Shown piece after piece: positions 22,901 to 33,824 of a stretch of 64,000 bases of DNA. This stretch comes from Strigamia acuminata (Eukaryota; Arthropoda; Chilopoda; Geophilomorpha; Linotaeniidae). The notes under the pieces are model-generated. The model ran no database searches, was not told the DNA's origin, and saw only the letters and a list, made by a program, of their open reading frames with translations. The stretch covers positions 2,918,186 to 2,982,185 of the forward strand of contig OX442317.1 in assembly GCA_949358305.1 (NCBI GenBank), read 5' to 3'. The first letter of the stretch is position 1. Every line of letters starts with the position of its first letter. A program made the position numbers and the translations under genes.

Positions 22901-25900
22901 TGCTAGTGCTGGAAATGGTTCAGCAAAACTTTGTGTGTCTTTCTGTTGGTGCATCATGACAATACAAAGAGATGGAAAGAAACTTTACAAACTTTGATTT
23001 CAAATGCATATTTCTTTGATTTTTTTTACCAAAGGCCTTTCGAACGTTACTGGTCATCTTCAGTGGGCCGGCACCAGCAAATTCAGGGCAAACTTTGCGT
23101 CTTTTGTGTTTCAGCTTCGAGAAGTTCTTTGGGTATTATGTATCCTGACGTGAAGGTTTTGTCTTGAAATTCCGTAGATTTGGGGGTTATTTACCCTATG
23201 CACCATGAATGGTGCTGTGCCAGTGAATATTTTACGTTTGGGAAATGTTTTACGTTTTAACAATGGGTATCGTCCTGCCCCTAGATGGGCGAATCGAATG
23301 GTCTGCCAACTTCAGCCCGGTCAGGATGAAGTTAAAATGTTTAAGAGTACTAGCCTACATATGTTGGCAGTTCTGGTTCTGGTATTCGAAGGAAGTGCGT
23401 GGAGAGATTGTTTCTGGTTCGGAAATTTTGTATCGCCAATGGGTGTCTTGGTTTTTTTTTATTCTAAAATGTTGAGAAATTTTACTCATGAGTTATCACT
23501 CATGGCGGCCATTGGAATATTAATTAAAAATAGAAATATATTTTCTCAAAAATAATTAATGTTTGTATAGATATACAAGACCTATTTCTGTAATTACAGG
23601 AACTGGACATACAGGTACATTATATTACATAAAAATTAATTATTTTCTATAAATATTAAAGCTGATGTGATAACTCATGAGTAAAATTTCCCGAGTGCAG
23701 GGAATTTTCCATTGTTATGTCTCCCAGGACATTCTAAAGAATTTTAAAAAACATCCGAGTCTAAACTGCTCTTAGACTTTTAGTTGTATAAATTTTTAAT
23801 GTGCTGACTTGAAAAGAAAAACCTGGCTACACATGTGTTTTGCATAGAGCTTAACCATTCAACCTTGCTTACCTTCCTGGTTGGTGTACAGCGGAAACGC
23901 TCATCCATGTTGCTAAAAGCCAATAAACATTTTAGTTTGTGTCCGGTTTGCACGAAATTGGGTAAATACTAGTTTGATGTGCCAAGAGATTTTCTATTGC
24001 ACTCATGCGGGTTATCAAATGTATAATTTGTAAAGGGTAATTGAAGACCATTAGCGGAGCAGCATGCGTAAGTAAATACTTCCATTACACTGAATAAAGC
24101 GACACTTTATTAGAAAAGTTTGTTTTAACACCCGGTAAATATTTAGCGGACAAGCAATAACATTAAATTACCAACCACATCAAAGTGATTTCAATTTCAC
24201 TTAATCTTAATCCTCTTATTTGAATTCTTTCAAGTTGACTTCCCCGAGATGTGGACATTTTAATTTTAATATTGGCGCAGGTATTGGTATTGGCCGATCT
24301 TCGGTTGCCGATTATCGGTATCGGCGATACTTCAAAATATCGATATCGGTCAAAGACTACGGGTAACCACACTGTCAACCGCTGAACAAAATACTATTAT
24401 TTTTTATTGAATTGCACTATATGATTAATATTAATTATTATTTTTTAAATACACCTCTTACGGCAGATCCGCCCCTGGTTCTCAGGGTGTTACCCTTCCA
24501 AGTACCGACAAGGCCTAATACCTTGTTTTTAAATCTAGTTCTAGTTCTTACTTGTTAGTGCAAACGCATCTAGCCCAAAATTATCTAGTTTAAAAATTTT
24601 AAACTACAAGTAGGTAATTCTAATCCAGTTGTGTGAACTAGATAACTGCCAATGTCACTTCCCACAATTCCGTGCGCAATATGGTTTATTGGCTGCATTC
24701 TAGCCTAGATATGTGGATTTTTTATTCTTGGTGCGAATGCATTAGTCTAATCATTTTGTAGGCTAAATCATCCAGAACTAGATTTAAATTTCATGCTAGC
24801 CCAAGCTTTCTGGTGCGAACAAGGCCTAATGCGGCTTAACTGCTGGGTTCTAATGGGAAGAAGTGATCCGCACGATTAGTTGTTGCCGCGTTTCTTTTCG
24901 TCAAAGCGGAGATAATCTTAAACCTGGATCTCTGTTGTTGCTTTCTGTGAGCAACAGAAATGATTTTATTCGCTATTTTTTGATAAACACAATATTATCA
25001 ATATGGCTGTTGCGAATATGTAAAGTTCAACTTTTTCAAACGCAATTGAATACAACAAATGTGTTGTGATATTATCACCAGCTGGTGTTGATTGATCCAT
25101 CCACACTTCAAGATTCATTCTGCTGATGTAGGACACTCCACGTTGTTTCCCTGTTGAAAGAAAACTATGTCATGCAATGTTGCCTAGTTTTCCATACTAT
25201 TGATTCACTCACACCCCACATTCTAGCACGAACTGTGCAATTTAATGATGTTTTCTGCCACATGCAATGCAGCAATAGAACCTACATCACTGGTGAGCCA
25301 GTGAGGATAAAAACTTTAGGTATCAGAGGATTAATCTAGAATACATAACTTATAAACGATATACATTTGCACTTCTGCATATGTTATGAGAGTTTTATTT
25401 TATTTTATGTAATATTCTTTATGTTTGAATGTATGGGGATGATTGATGGGGATTGTATGGGGATTGATTGGTGTGTTTTAATTGTTAAGAGAAGTGTCAG
25501 TCAGTCAGTCAGCATTGTATTGTATTTTTAAATGAAAACCAATAATTGTGTATTTTTGACCTTTGGCTTAGGTATCAAGAAATTATGATGAATTACCAAA
25601 GTGTAGATGATCATAAACAACACACTACAATGGAGAAATCTAATTCACTCAAAAATATCTTTCGTCATTTATTTCCCAAAAATATTCGTAGAAGGCCCAG
25701 GCGGTGAGTGGTGACTGGTGACCCACTGAGTCACTCACTTAAGTGCACCCTTGCCAAAACTGAACAAAAAGCATGGCTTTCATACAATATATGATTGTTT
25801 CACTTTTTAATATTTTTTCTTTTCTACACACCACAATTTATTAATCAACTGGTAGAACGACTGTCACCCAACGGAAGGTCTATCGTTCAAGTTCCAGTCC

Positions 25901-28900
25901 AGTGCACAATACACCCCACCTAAGTAAAAACAAAACAAAATTCTTCGCTTAATGCTTAAAGTTTGCTTAAATGGATACAAATAAGTGAATATTGAATGAT
26001 TCTAAATGAAATTTTATTACGGTATTAGTAACACACATGTTTGTGCGCAGCTGAGATCTGAATGATCATTCAACCATGAACCAAGGATAACATGGACACG
26101 TGTTCACGTGTCAACATGTTCAGTGCGTTTTGCCATCGACGGCGCCACATAATATATAGCCGCACTGTATTCTGGGATAACAACAGGTAACAAACAAGCA
26201 ATGCATTGCTGTCATCCACACGGAACAATGAATCAATAAGAAATAACACACGGATACGTGTCCATGTTATCCTTGGGTCATGATTCAACAGAGTATGCGC
26301 AAACAACCCCAAAATGTGACGTCAAAACTGGTTATCAACTTAAAACATTTAAGCAGAGTGCAAGTCGTGAGGTCCAGACAAGTTCTGTCATTGTTTGGAC
26401 AGAACTGCTGAAACAAAAGAACTTTCGCATTCAAAAGCGCCTGGCGACAGGAGGCTCCAGACCAATGAAATTACAGACACAAACCAGGAATGACTAATGC
26501 ATACTAACCATATTCCGACTAAATAAGTGCCCAATTCTCCATCACATTAAAAAAAACAGTTAAGGTGAGGTTCGCAGGGGAAGGGGGGATCAAGGGGGCG
26601 CTGGCCCCCCCTTGTTCAGAAAAAAACCCAAGAACACGCGACGCGATAAACCAAGAAACAGCATTAGTCACTCCTGGCTGAGGAGTCCCCTGTCGCCAGG
26701 CGCTACTCTCGCTTTCTAGGACCGGTCCAGATCATACAGTTCAGAAAATACTCAACTAGATTGATGTTGACTGTAGAAGGAGTAACAACATTATTTTTTT
26801 TTTTACTTTTGTAACTGATGAAACAATGACGCGGTTGGTTGCGTCAATTGGTTGAAACTGCGTGTGTTAATGAAAGAGCAGCTGAGGAAACAGTCGAGAT
26901 TTCCATACATTGAACGATACCATCGAACGTTAGCGCGAACAGGCAACATTGTGTTGTATGGTGGGAAGGAGAAACAAATGATAAGAATCAACATCTCCTA
27001 CTATTTTGTCAATGATTGTTATCAATGCAAATAAATCAGGTGGGAGTTTCAATTTTCCACAGCAATGATGAATGAATAAACGCAAGTGTTTTTCATTTCA
27101 CTTTCCTTGAAAAACCTCCACATGTGTTGGGAATAACTCTTCAGTAGTACACACACACACCCTTGAGCACACTTCTTTCAAACTTTGTGCAACTACAGAG
27201 TAAACCATGGCTTTTAAATACAAAAACTTTGTGAAATTTACCAGCTTCAAAGCCACAGCCACTTTGATATATGTATTGTAAGTAAATGTAATATTGTAAA
27301 GTTATATGAACAAAAACATTTGCAAGTTCAAGGTCAAAGACTTTACTATGCTGTTTAGGCTTTTGGGCCCAATATTGTCCTAGAAAAAGCAGTCATTTAC
27401 GATTTGAGGATTTATTTATTTATGTATTCATTTATTAACACTCATATGGATTTTGAGATATGGACATTTTGAACACAGTTTAGCGAATTATTTTAATGCT
27501 GGGATTTTCAATTTTTTCGTCACTCTCTTGCATTTCTCTCACAAATGAAGTGTTGATTTGAAAATGCATGTTTTACTAAGTTTTTTTTTTTTTCTGTTTT
27601 GAAATTTAGGTTGGCCAGAGTGCGATCAGCTGTGACATCTTACAGCGCTTCATCACTTCACTGCCATGGAACCATCCGTGGTAGTGACCAATTTATTCAC
27701 ACACCAAATGCAAAGGACATGAAGAGCAAAGTGAAAAATGCCAAGTAAGTTTCTCCAAAGACAAAACGATTGAACTTAATTCCAACAAAAATTTCCTGCT
27801 GCTTGTAAAGCCTTTCTAACTTACCAACGCAAACTGTTTGCATCTACTACAGCAATTCTTAACCGGTGGGGGTGCGAGGCCGCTTCAGAAAAATGTTTAA
27901 TATACAGGGTGTCGCAAATGAACGAAGCCAGTCAAATAACGAAAAGACCATTTGAGTGAGATGAATGAAACGAATGTAGTACTAGTAAACTAAGTGAGGG
28001 CATCTCAAAAGTGTGAAAAAATTTGACCTCTGACCTTTTCCTCAAGGTCATTCCAACTCTAACTTTTAAACTAAGACTGGTCAAGCAAAAATTCTCAATT
28101 GAAAAAAAGAAAGAGCACCTTCTGTTTAGTAGAAAACTGCTCATCAAATTTACTCCGACGCGATAACAGATACAATTACGAAAAAAATAAATCACGAAAA
28201 AGTCTTGATCTTGGTTATCGTTTTTGTATTTTTTGACTTCTTTGTATTTTTTTACTATGAATTGTTATGGCCCAAGACCCAAACTTCAGTTTTGGGGATT
28301 GCCAATGCTGAAAACTATTTAAGAAATTGATTGAATCTTGCGGTGATCTTTCATCCAGTTGTGCAACACATCTGAGGCTTGTGTTTCCACGCTTTTGTTG
28401 TTCTGTTTTTATTGTGAAAGGAATGTAGTTTCATTCAACTAATTTGAATACCTTTCTGAGAAAGAAATAAAAAGTGAAAAGATACTATCACATCCATTGC
28501 ATCACAGATGTCTCAAAAAATTGTCCTGAAAAATGGCCGGTGTCAAGGGCATCAGCTGCTGCTTCTTTTTTCTTCTTTATGTCATATTTCTGCTGTGACT
28601 TATCACTTATTTCTGATGATCTGTTAGGATAACTGTGGTTTATTGCTGAAATTAAAAAAACAAAAATCTAGATTATCAGAATGACTTTACTCTGTTTTCT
28701 TCTTCTTCTAGACTTAAATCTCAGCGGAGTCTAAGCGTGAGCACACCAGTAATGACTCCATGCAGGGCTTCAACACCAGATCAAGAAGAGAAGTTTATTC
28801 CTCATCGCAACCTGTCGAGGAATAAAAAATTCCACAGGATATTTAAACAAATGCCTGTGGAAGAGAAAGTTGTAAATTGTACGTTTCATTATTATTATTA

Positions 28901-30901
28901 TATCTTTGATTTGAAAAGATCAAGTTCTACTGTTTTCTTTCTTTTTTTAGATTTTGCTTGTGCATTGTTAGCTGAGATCTTGTTACAAGGTCATTTGTAT
29001 ATCACAGAAAATTACTTTGGATTTTATTCAAATGTGTTTGGGCATGTTACAAAGGTAAAAGAAAACGAAACCCACCTGTTTCATTTTATATGTAACTCTG
29101 ATCTTTACATTGTTTAGATTCTAATACCTGTTAATAAAGTATTGAAGATAACCAAGGAAAAAACAGCTAGGATTATTCCAAATGCAGTCGGTGTTGAAAC
29201 AGAAGATAATAAGGTAAAACCATTTCTATTCTATTGCCACGAAATCAGCACAGGAATTCCTGAAGCGACTGCAGTTTGTAAATGTGCAGCCAGTCCTGCC
29301 ATGTGTCTTATTAAAAGCAATGAAAATCAGTAAAGTCACTTATTGAAGTTAATTTCGGCTTCCAAAATTGTAAACACATTTGTAGAAGTGCTGTTGATGC
29401 ATTAGTTGCTGCTGTTGGTTAAAATGGTGATTTGTAGTGCTTGTTTCGACCGTGCATTCAGGGGCGGCGCTAGTGGTGTCTATAAGATGGCGTATCGTAC
29501 CGATCTAACTTATATTTTTTGTTTTCAGCACGTTTTCGGTTCACTTCTTTCGCGGGAAACAACATTTCAATTGATGTTCAAAGTCTGGGCTAAATATGCC
29601 AACACTGATGTAAATATTTTTATTTTATTCTATTTTATTTTAAATTGAATTAAGTTTGAATTTTGAACGGTTTTAGCTCGCGTGTATTCGCGACGACAGC
29701 GAAACAGAAAACCACTCACCAGACATTGAGCCGGAAATCATCGAAGATGAAGAAGACGACGAAGAAGACTCGGACGACCAAGCGCCCAGCGGAACATCTT
29801 CTGACGGCCCCAGTTGCGATTCGGTCCCAGATCGCAGTTGCCCTCCGTCACCTTCGAATATTTCCATCGAAACTGCTTCAAATAAAACCAAAGACTCTGT
29901 AGGAACTCCGATCAAGGACGAATTAAGACTACTCAAAGACCTTACGACTCCTGTTGTCAGATGTGAGAACTATTTTGATAATTATTTTTTTACATTTTTC
30001 AACATTTGTTTAAGATTAGTTTATTCAATTAATAGCAAGATTGAATTGTTTTTGTTAATTTCTGACTTGTATTTAACATTTTGTAGCATGTTTTCAAAAA
30101 GTTTATGAAATTGTTCCAGTCGATAGGGTCCCTGGAAGTGCTCGCGATTTGGCTTCAAAATTGTACAAATTACCACGTTCCACTTTTTTATTATTAATCG
30201 CAACTGTCATGTAAGTTGGCAAACTTATTCCATTTTCTTGTATGTTAATTAAGTAATTAATTTTTATTTTTTATTTTTATTTTTAGATTAGTTTTTTTGT
30301 TTTTATCCGCTGCTGTTCTTATCAACCGTTTAAATTCTCTGCATTATAAAATTTCTTCTTACAATAGCTGGAATGGAGACGAAAAGACAGATTTAAAGTA
30401 ATTTTTATTATTAAATTTTATTTTTATTTTAATTAATTAATTAATTTTTTATTTTTAGATCACATATTTTTCAAGAAGTCTTCAAATGGCAGCATGAATT
30501 ACATGATAATTGCATTAATGATGTACAGGACACTCTTACGCTTAGGATACAACAATTAATTGAAGTAAATATATTTTTAATGCATAAAAACGACAAATTT
30601 GGGTCATTTTGGGGCCCGAAATGCTCCAAAACGAGGCAAAACAATAAAAACATGACTCCCCGGTTTATAAATTAGATTATCAGTACAGCGTGAGTGGGAT
30701 TGGTCAATTTTTAAACGATAATCGGGCGTGATTGGTCCAGCTTTCTAACGCCATTTTGTAATGTTCGTGTTTGTTTATTTGACTCTTTAGGTTCGTCGGT
30801 CATTACAGACTCTACTCTTACTCTTACTTCCAGAAAACTTACCTCGAAATAGCAAGAAAGCTTCTTCTTCTGACGATAAAATAACAAATACAGTTGTCTA
30901 G
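19918..30901 (+). CDS. GRAM-domain membrane protein of the GRAMD2 type
   Basis: Fourteen exons in phase, 558 residues: 19918-19999, 20426-20504, 22085-22147, 25572-25703, 27610-27744, 28712-28878, 28951-29054, 29118-29213, 29529-29609, 29677-29962, 30087-30210, 30287-30397, 30459-30564 and 30791-30901. A GRAM domain spans about residues 200-313 (NKKFHRIFKQMP, EILLQGHLYITENYFGFYSN, IPVNKVLKI, SRETTFQLMFKVW). An acidic Ser/Asp/Glu linker follows, then one transmembrane helix near 440-465 and a short tail. No VASt sterol-transfer domain is seen, which favours GRAMD2A/2B over GRAMD1/Aster. The family places GRAM domains at ER-plasma membrane contacts. The N-terminal 160 residues are poorly conserved, so the first exons are the least certain part. 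Confidence 0.82.
20885..20919 (+). other. Possible alternative first coding exon of the GRAMD gene
   Basis: ATG at 20885 opens MALVRQTTTEI and ends at a GT donor in phase 2. That phase joins cleanly to the exon at 22085, exactly as exon 2 (20426-20504) does. This suggests an alternative promoter giving a shorter N-terminus. It rests only on phase and splice consensus. Confidence 0.35.
23476..23690. mobile_element. 215-bp inverted-repeat element (MITE-like), GRAMD intron 3
   Basis: A perfect 24-bp inverted repeat brackets 167 bp: the left arm (23476-23499) begins GAAATTTTACTCATGAG and the right arm (23667-23690) is its reverse complement. No convincing target-site duplication is visible and the interior has no transposase. 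This is the size and form of a MITE, but the superfamily is unknown. Confidence 0.6.
24510..24830. repeat. Imperfect inverted repeat bounded by AAGGCCTAAT
   Basis: AAGGCCTAAT occurs as a direct repeat at 24510-24519 and 24821-24830. Between them, TTTAAATCTAGTTCT near 24529 is mirrored by AGAACTAGATTTAAA near 24774. This looks like a decayed small transposon. I cannot assign a family. Confidence 0.35.
25842..25896 (+). other. tRNA-like A-box/B-box pair (possible SINE remnant)
   Basis: AACTGGTAGAACG resembles a tRNA D-arm/A-box and GTTCAAGTTCC, 25 bp later, resembles a B-box. The stems of a functional tRNA do not form and no CCA-proximal acceptor pairing is seen, so this is a tRNA-derived fragment at most. 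Confidence 0.25.
26075..26282. mobile_element. 208-bp MITE with 27-bp TIRs and a 7-bp target duplication
   Basis: The left end starts CATGAACCAAGGATAACATG (26075-26101) and the right end is its reverse complement with one mismatch (26256-26282). ATTCAAC lies directly outside both ends (26068-26074 and 26283-26289) as a target-site duplication. The interior has no coding capacity. The CATGA terminus resembles P-superfamily ends, which usually make 8-bp duplications, so the superfamily call is tentative. It lies in GRAMD intron 4. Confidence 0.75.
26437..26703. mobile_element. Second foldback element in GRAMD intron 4
   Basis: The left arm (26437-26500) runs from GCGCCTGGCGACAGG to CCAGGAATGACTAATGC. 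The right arm (26661-26703) is its imperfect reverse complement, from GCATTAGTCACTCCTGG to CTGTCGCCAGGCGC. The arms contain one insertion relative to each other. The loop includes a G/C-rich run. This is probably a nonautonomous element; no target duplication was identified. Confidence 0.5.
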
Positions 30902-31616
30902 TCATGATGCAGACTGTTTTAGGTTTTATTAGCCAGTTGAGTTAATAACTAGAAATTATCGAAGTGATAATCTCACAAAAAAAGTTATAGTTTTGTAAAT
31001 TGATTTAAAAGAATATGCGGCCAAAGATTTTTTGACGAATAAGTTCTGTGATTGGTATAAAACAAATATATAAATATATATATATATAAATATCTAACTA
31101 TATATATAAGCTCATCATTTCATTTCATCAATCAAAAAATGCCATGACAGACATTTTTTCAAAGAAAAAGTGAAAAATTTTACTCTACGCTTAACAACTT
31201 TCTTGATGTGCCATTTCATTACAAAATACTAATCTTTTGTTTGAGTTAGACATTGTAAATATAAACAAATCTACGTTTTATTTGTATAAAAATGAAAGTT
31301 TATTAAATTCTGATTAATAAGATACAAAGATGGATTCTCGAGTTGTAGTTAATGCTTTATCGTCGCGAGAGGGAGCGCAGTTTGTAACGCTAAAAACAGA
31401 ACGAAACCCTGTGGAAAATTGAATGTTTCGTTCTCCGTGTAGATGGATTTTCATTACGTCAAGAATAAAATGGCAGCGTGGATTCAGCTATTTACACCGT
31501 TCGTTTAGTCGACTTTTCAGGTGTTAAACCGAGAAATTAGTCCAATTTTTGATAAAAAATACCAAAACATAAATTTTTTTTAAAGTTATTTAATATTTAA
31601 TCTACAGATTGCGATC
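30902..31616. promoter_or_regulatory. Spacer between GRAMD and metaxin-1
   Basis: Holds an AT microsatellite at about 31065-31110 and a less AT-rich stretch near 31360-31510 that is a plausible metaxin-1 promoter and noncoding first exon. The coding start exon of metaxin-1 is preceded by an acceptor (CAG ending at 31607), which supports a 5' UTR intron. Confidence 0.4.
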
Positions 31617-33824
31617 ATGCAAGCTGATGTTTGGAACGGAGATTGGGGATTACCGTCTATCGACACATCGTGTTTACAAGCTATGGTTAACAAATTGTGA
31701 TTTTATTTTATTTTAATTAAAAAAAGAAAAATTAGATATTAAAACAAATATATCATGTTGATATTCCATTGCAGACCTACGCTAAATTCTCAGGGGCGCC
31801 TTTGAAACTGAAGTACACGAATAATCCATGGCGATCACCTTCCGGTAATTAAAAAGAAAAATTGGAACAAAAAATTCAATGTTTTTTTTTCATTTATATT
31901 TCAGGGCTGCTGCCTATTTTTAGGCATGGCCAACACACAACCTGCACAAAGTTTGAGGAAATTAGCCATTACTTAAAGAAACAAGTAATTATTTCGAGGA
32001 ATGTGCATAAAAAGTTAATTGTTGCATTGTTTTATTGTAGAATTATAATGCGGATTTTGAACTCAGTAATATCCAGCAGTCGGATATCAAAGCTTACGTG
32101 GCTGTGTTGGAAGAGAAACTGCTACCCGCATTGGTGAAATAAATTTTTTTTTTTATGAATTGAAATAAATAAATTAATTAATAAATTTATTTTTTTTAGT
32201 TGTATATTTGGTGGATTGATGTAAAAAATTATATAGAATTGACACGTCCGTGGTACGCGAAAGTTCTACCATTCCCGCAAAATTATTTTTTTCCCGGCCG
32301 ATATCAAAAACGAGCTCTAATTAAAATCACTGCCCTTTATGGAACGGATGACATCGAAAATCCACATTTGGAAACGAGGGTACGTTGAACTATTCATTTA
32401 AACATTAATTTTTATATTTTGATGTAATTCGATGCCGTTTTAGACGCAAAAATAACATTATAGACACAAATAATGCCATTTTAGACGTAAAAAGTGCCGT
32501 TTTAGATGTAAAAATGCCATTTAGTCACAAATAATGCCATTATAGACACAAATAATGCCATTTTAGGCGTAAAAAGTGCCATTTTAGACGTAAAAATGCC
32601 ATTATAGACAAATAATGCATTTTAGACACAAATAATGCCATTATAGACGTAAAAAATGCCGTTTTAGACGTAAATAATGCAATTTTAGACGTAAAAATGC
32701 CATTATAGACACAAATAATGCCATTATAGGCGTAAAAAGTGCCATTTTAGACGTAAAAAGTGCCATTTTAGACGTAAAAATGCCATTATAGACACAAATA
32801 ATGCCATTATAGGCGTAAAAAATACCATTTTAGACGTAAAAAATGCCGTTTTAGACGTAAAAAATGCCGTTTTAGACGTAAAAAATGCCGTTTTAGACGT
32901 AAAAAATGCCGTTTTAGACGTAAATATGCCGATTTAGACGTTAAATAATGCAATTTTAGACGTTAAATAATGCAATTTTAGACGAGATAATACTATTATC
33001 GACGTATGAAATGCTGTTCATGTGTAAAATATGACCCGTAGCAAGACTATGCTGGTTAGGTCATGATTTATGAATAACAGGTATTCGTTGCGAATTCAAC
33101 TTCCTTGATACATTTAACAGGAAAAATATTTGATTGGTAAACTGACCAAACTAGTTAGGTGGTTAACCTTGATCCGACGTCACATTTAGGAAGTGGAAAA
33201 GCAGACACGAGAATTTATTTAATTTTTTTTATTTCAAGTTGTACAAAGATGCGCAGGAGTGCTTAACCATGCTATCAAACCGACTAGGAAGTCTGGATTA
33301 TTTCCTCGGCAAAAGGTCACTTCAATCGATCTAATTATTTATTTTAAAAAAATAATTTAATAAAATTTTTTTTTAAATTTTTTTTCCACAGTCCGACGTC
33401 GTTGGACGCCACAGTGTTTGCGTACCTAGCGCCGTTGTTGAAAGCTCCGTTCCCGAACCCCATCTTGCAAAACCACCTCAAAGCCTGCGACAACTTGGTC
33501 CGATATGTCGGTCGCATTCTTCAAAATTATTTCCCATTGACACCCGACGGTGAATTGATTAAATTGATTAAATTATTATATATTAATTTTTTTTTTTAAT
33601 TTTTAGAAAACGAACAAGTGAAGAAAGTGTACAAGAAGCCGCAAACCGAGACGGAATTGGAGTTTCCGAATCGCCGACGCAACCAACTCGCGTGCGCCTT
33701 TTTCGCGCTGTTGGCCATGATCGGCTACGCATTTTCGTCGGGACTCGTTCAAGTCGAGATTATGGACGATAATTTCGGGGGGAGACGGCAAATGGACGAC
33801 GAAAGTGACGAAGACGACGTGTAA
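31617..33824 (+). CDS. MTX1: Metaxin-1, mitochondrial outer-membrane SAM complex subunit
   Basis: Eight exons in phase, 314 residues: 31617-31685, 31775-31844, 31905-31984, 32041-32133, 32200-32379, 33239-33315, 33392-33549 and 33607-33824. The N-terminal thioredoxin-like half opens WNGDWGLPSIDTS, then NPWRSPSG. The GST-C-like half has WWIDVKNYIELTRPWYA, PFPQNYFFPGRYQ, RLGSLDYFLG and SLDATVFAYLAPLL. A C-terminal anchor (about residues 268-290, LACAFFALLAMIGYAFSSGL) precedes an acidic tail ending DDESDEDDV. All of these match human MTX1 in order and length. Metaxin-1 sits on the cytosolic face of the outer membrane with metaxin-2, supports beta-barrel insertion, and links mitochondria to motor transport. 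Confidence 0.95.
32438..33000. repeat. About 21-bp intronic minisatellite in metaxin-1
   Basis: Intron 5 is largely a degenerate array of units such as ATGCCATTTTAGACGTAAAA, with a period of about 20-22 bp and roughly 25 copies. Variants swap GACGTAAA for GACACAAA. The last copies lose regularity near 33000. It makes this intron (859 bp) the longest in the gene by far. Confidence 0.85.

Noticed and set aside
24163-24378. Antisense 71-codon ORF over the CGGTATCG-rich stretch
   Set aside because: The peptide reflects simple repeats of a CGATATCGGTA-type sequence; no transposase motif is seen.
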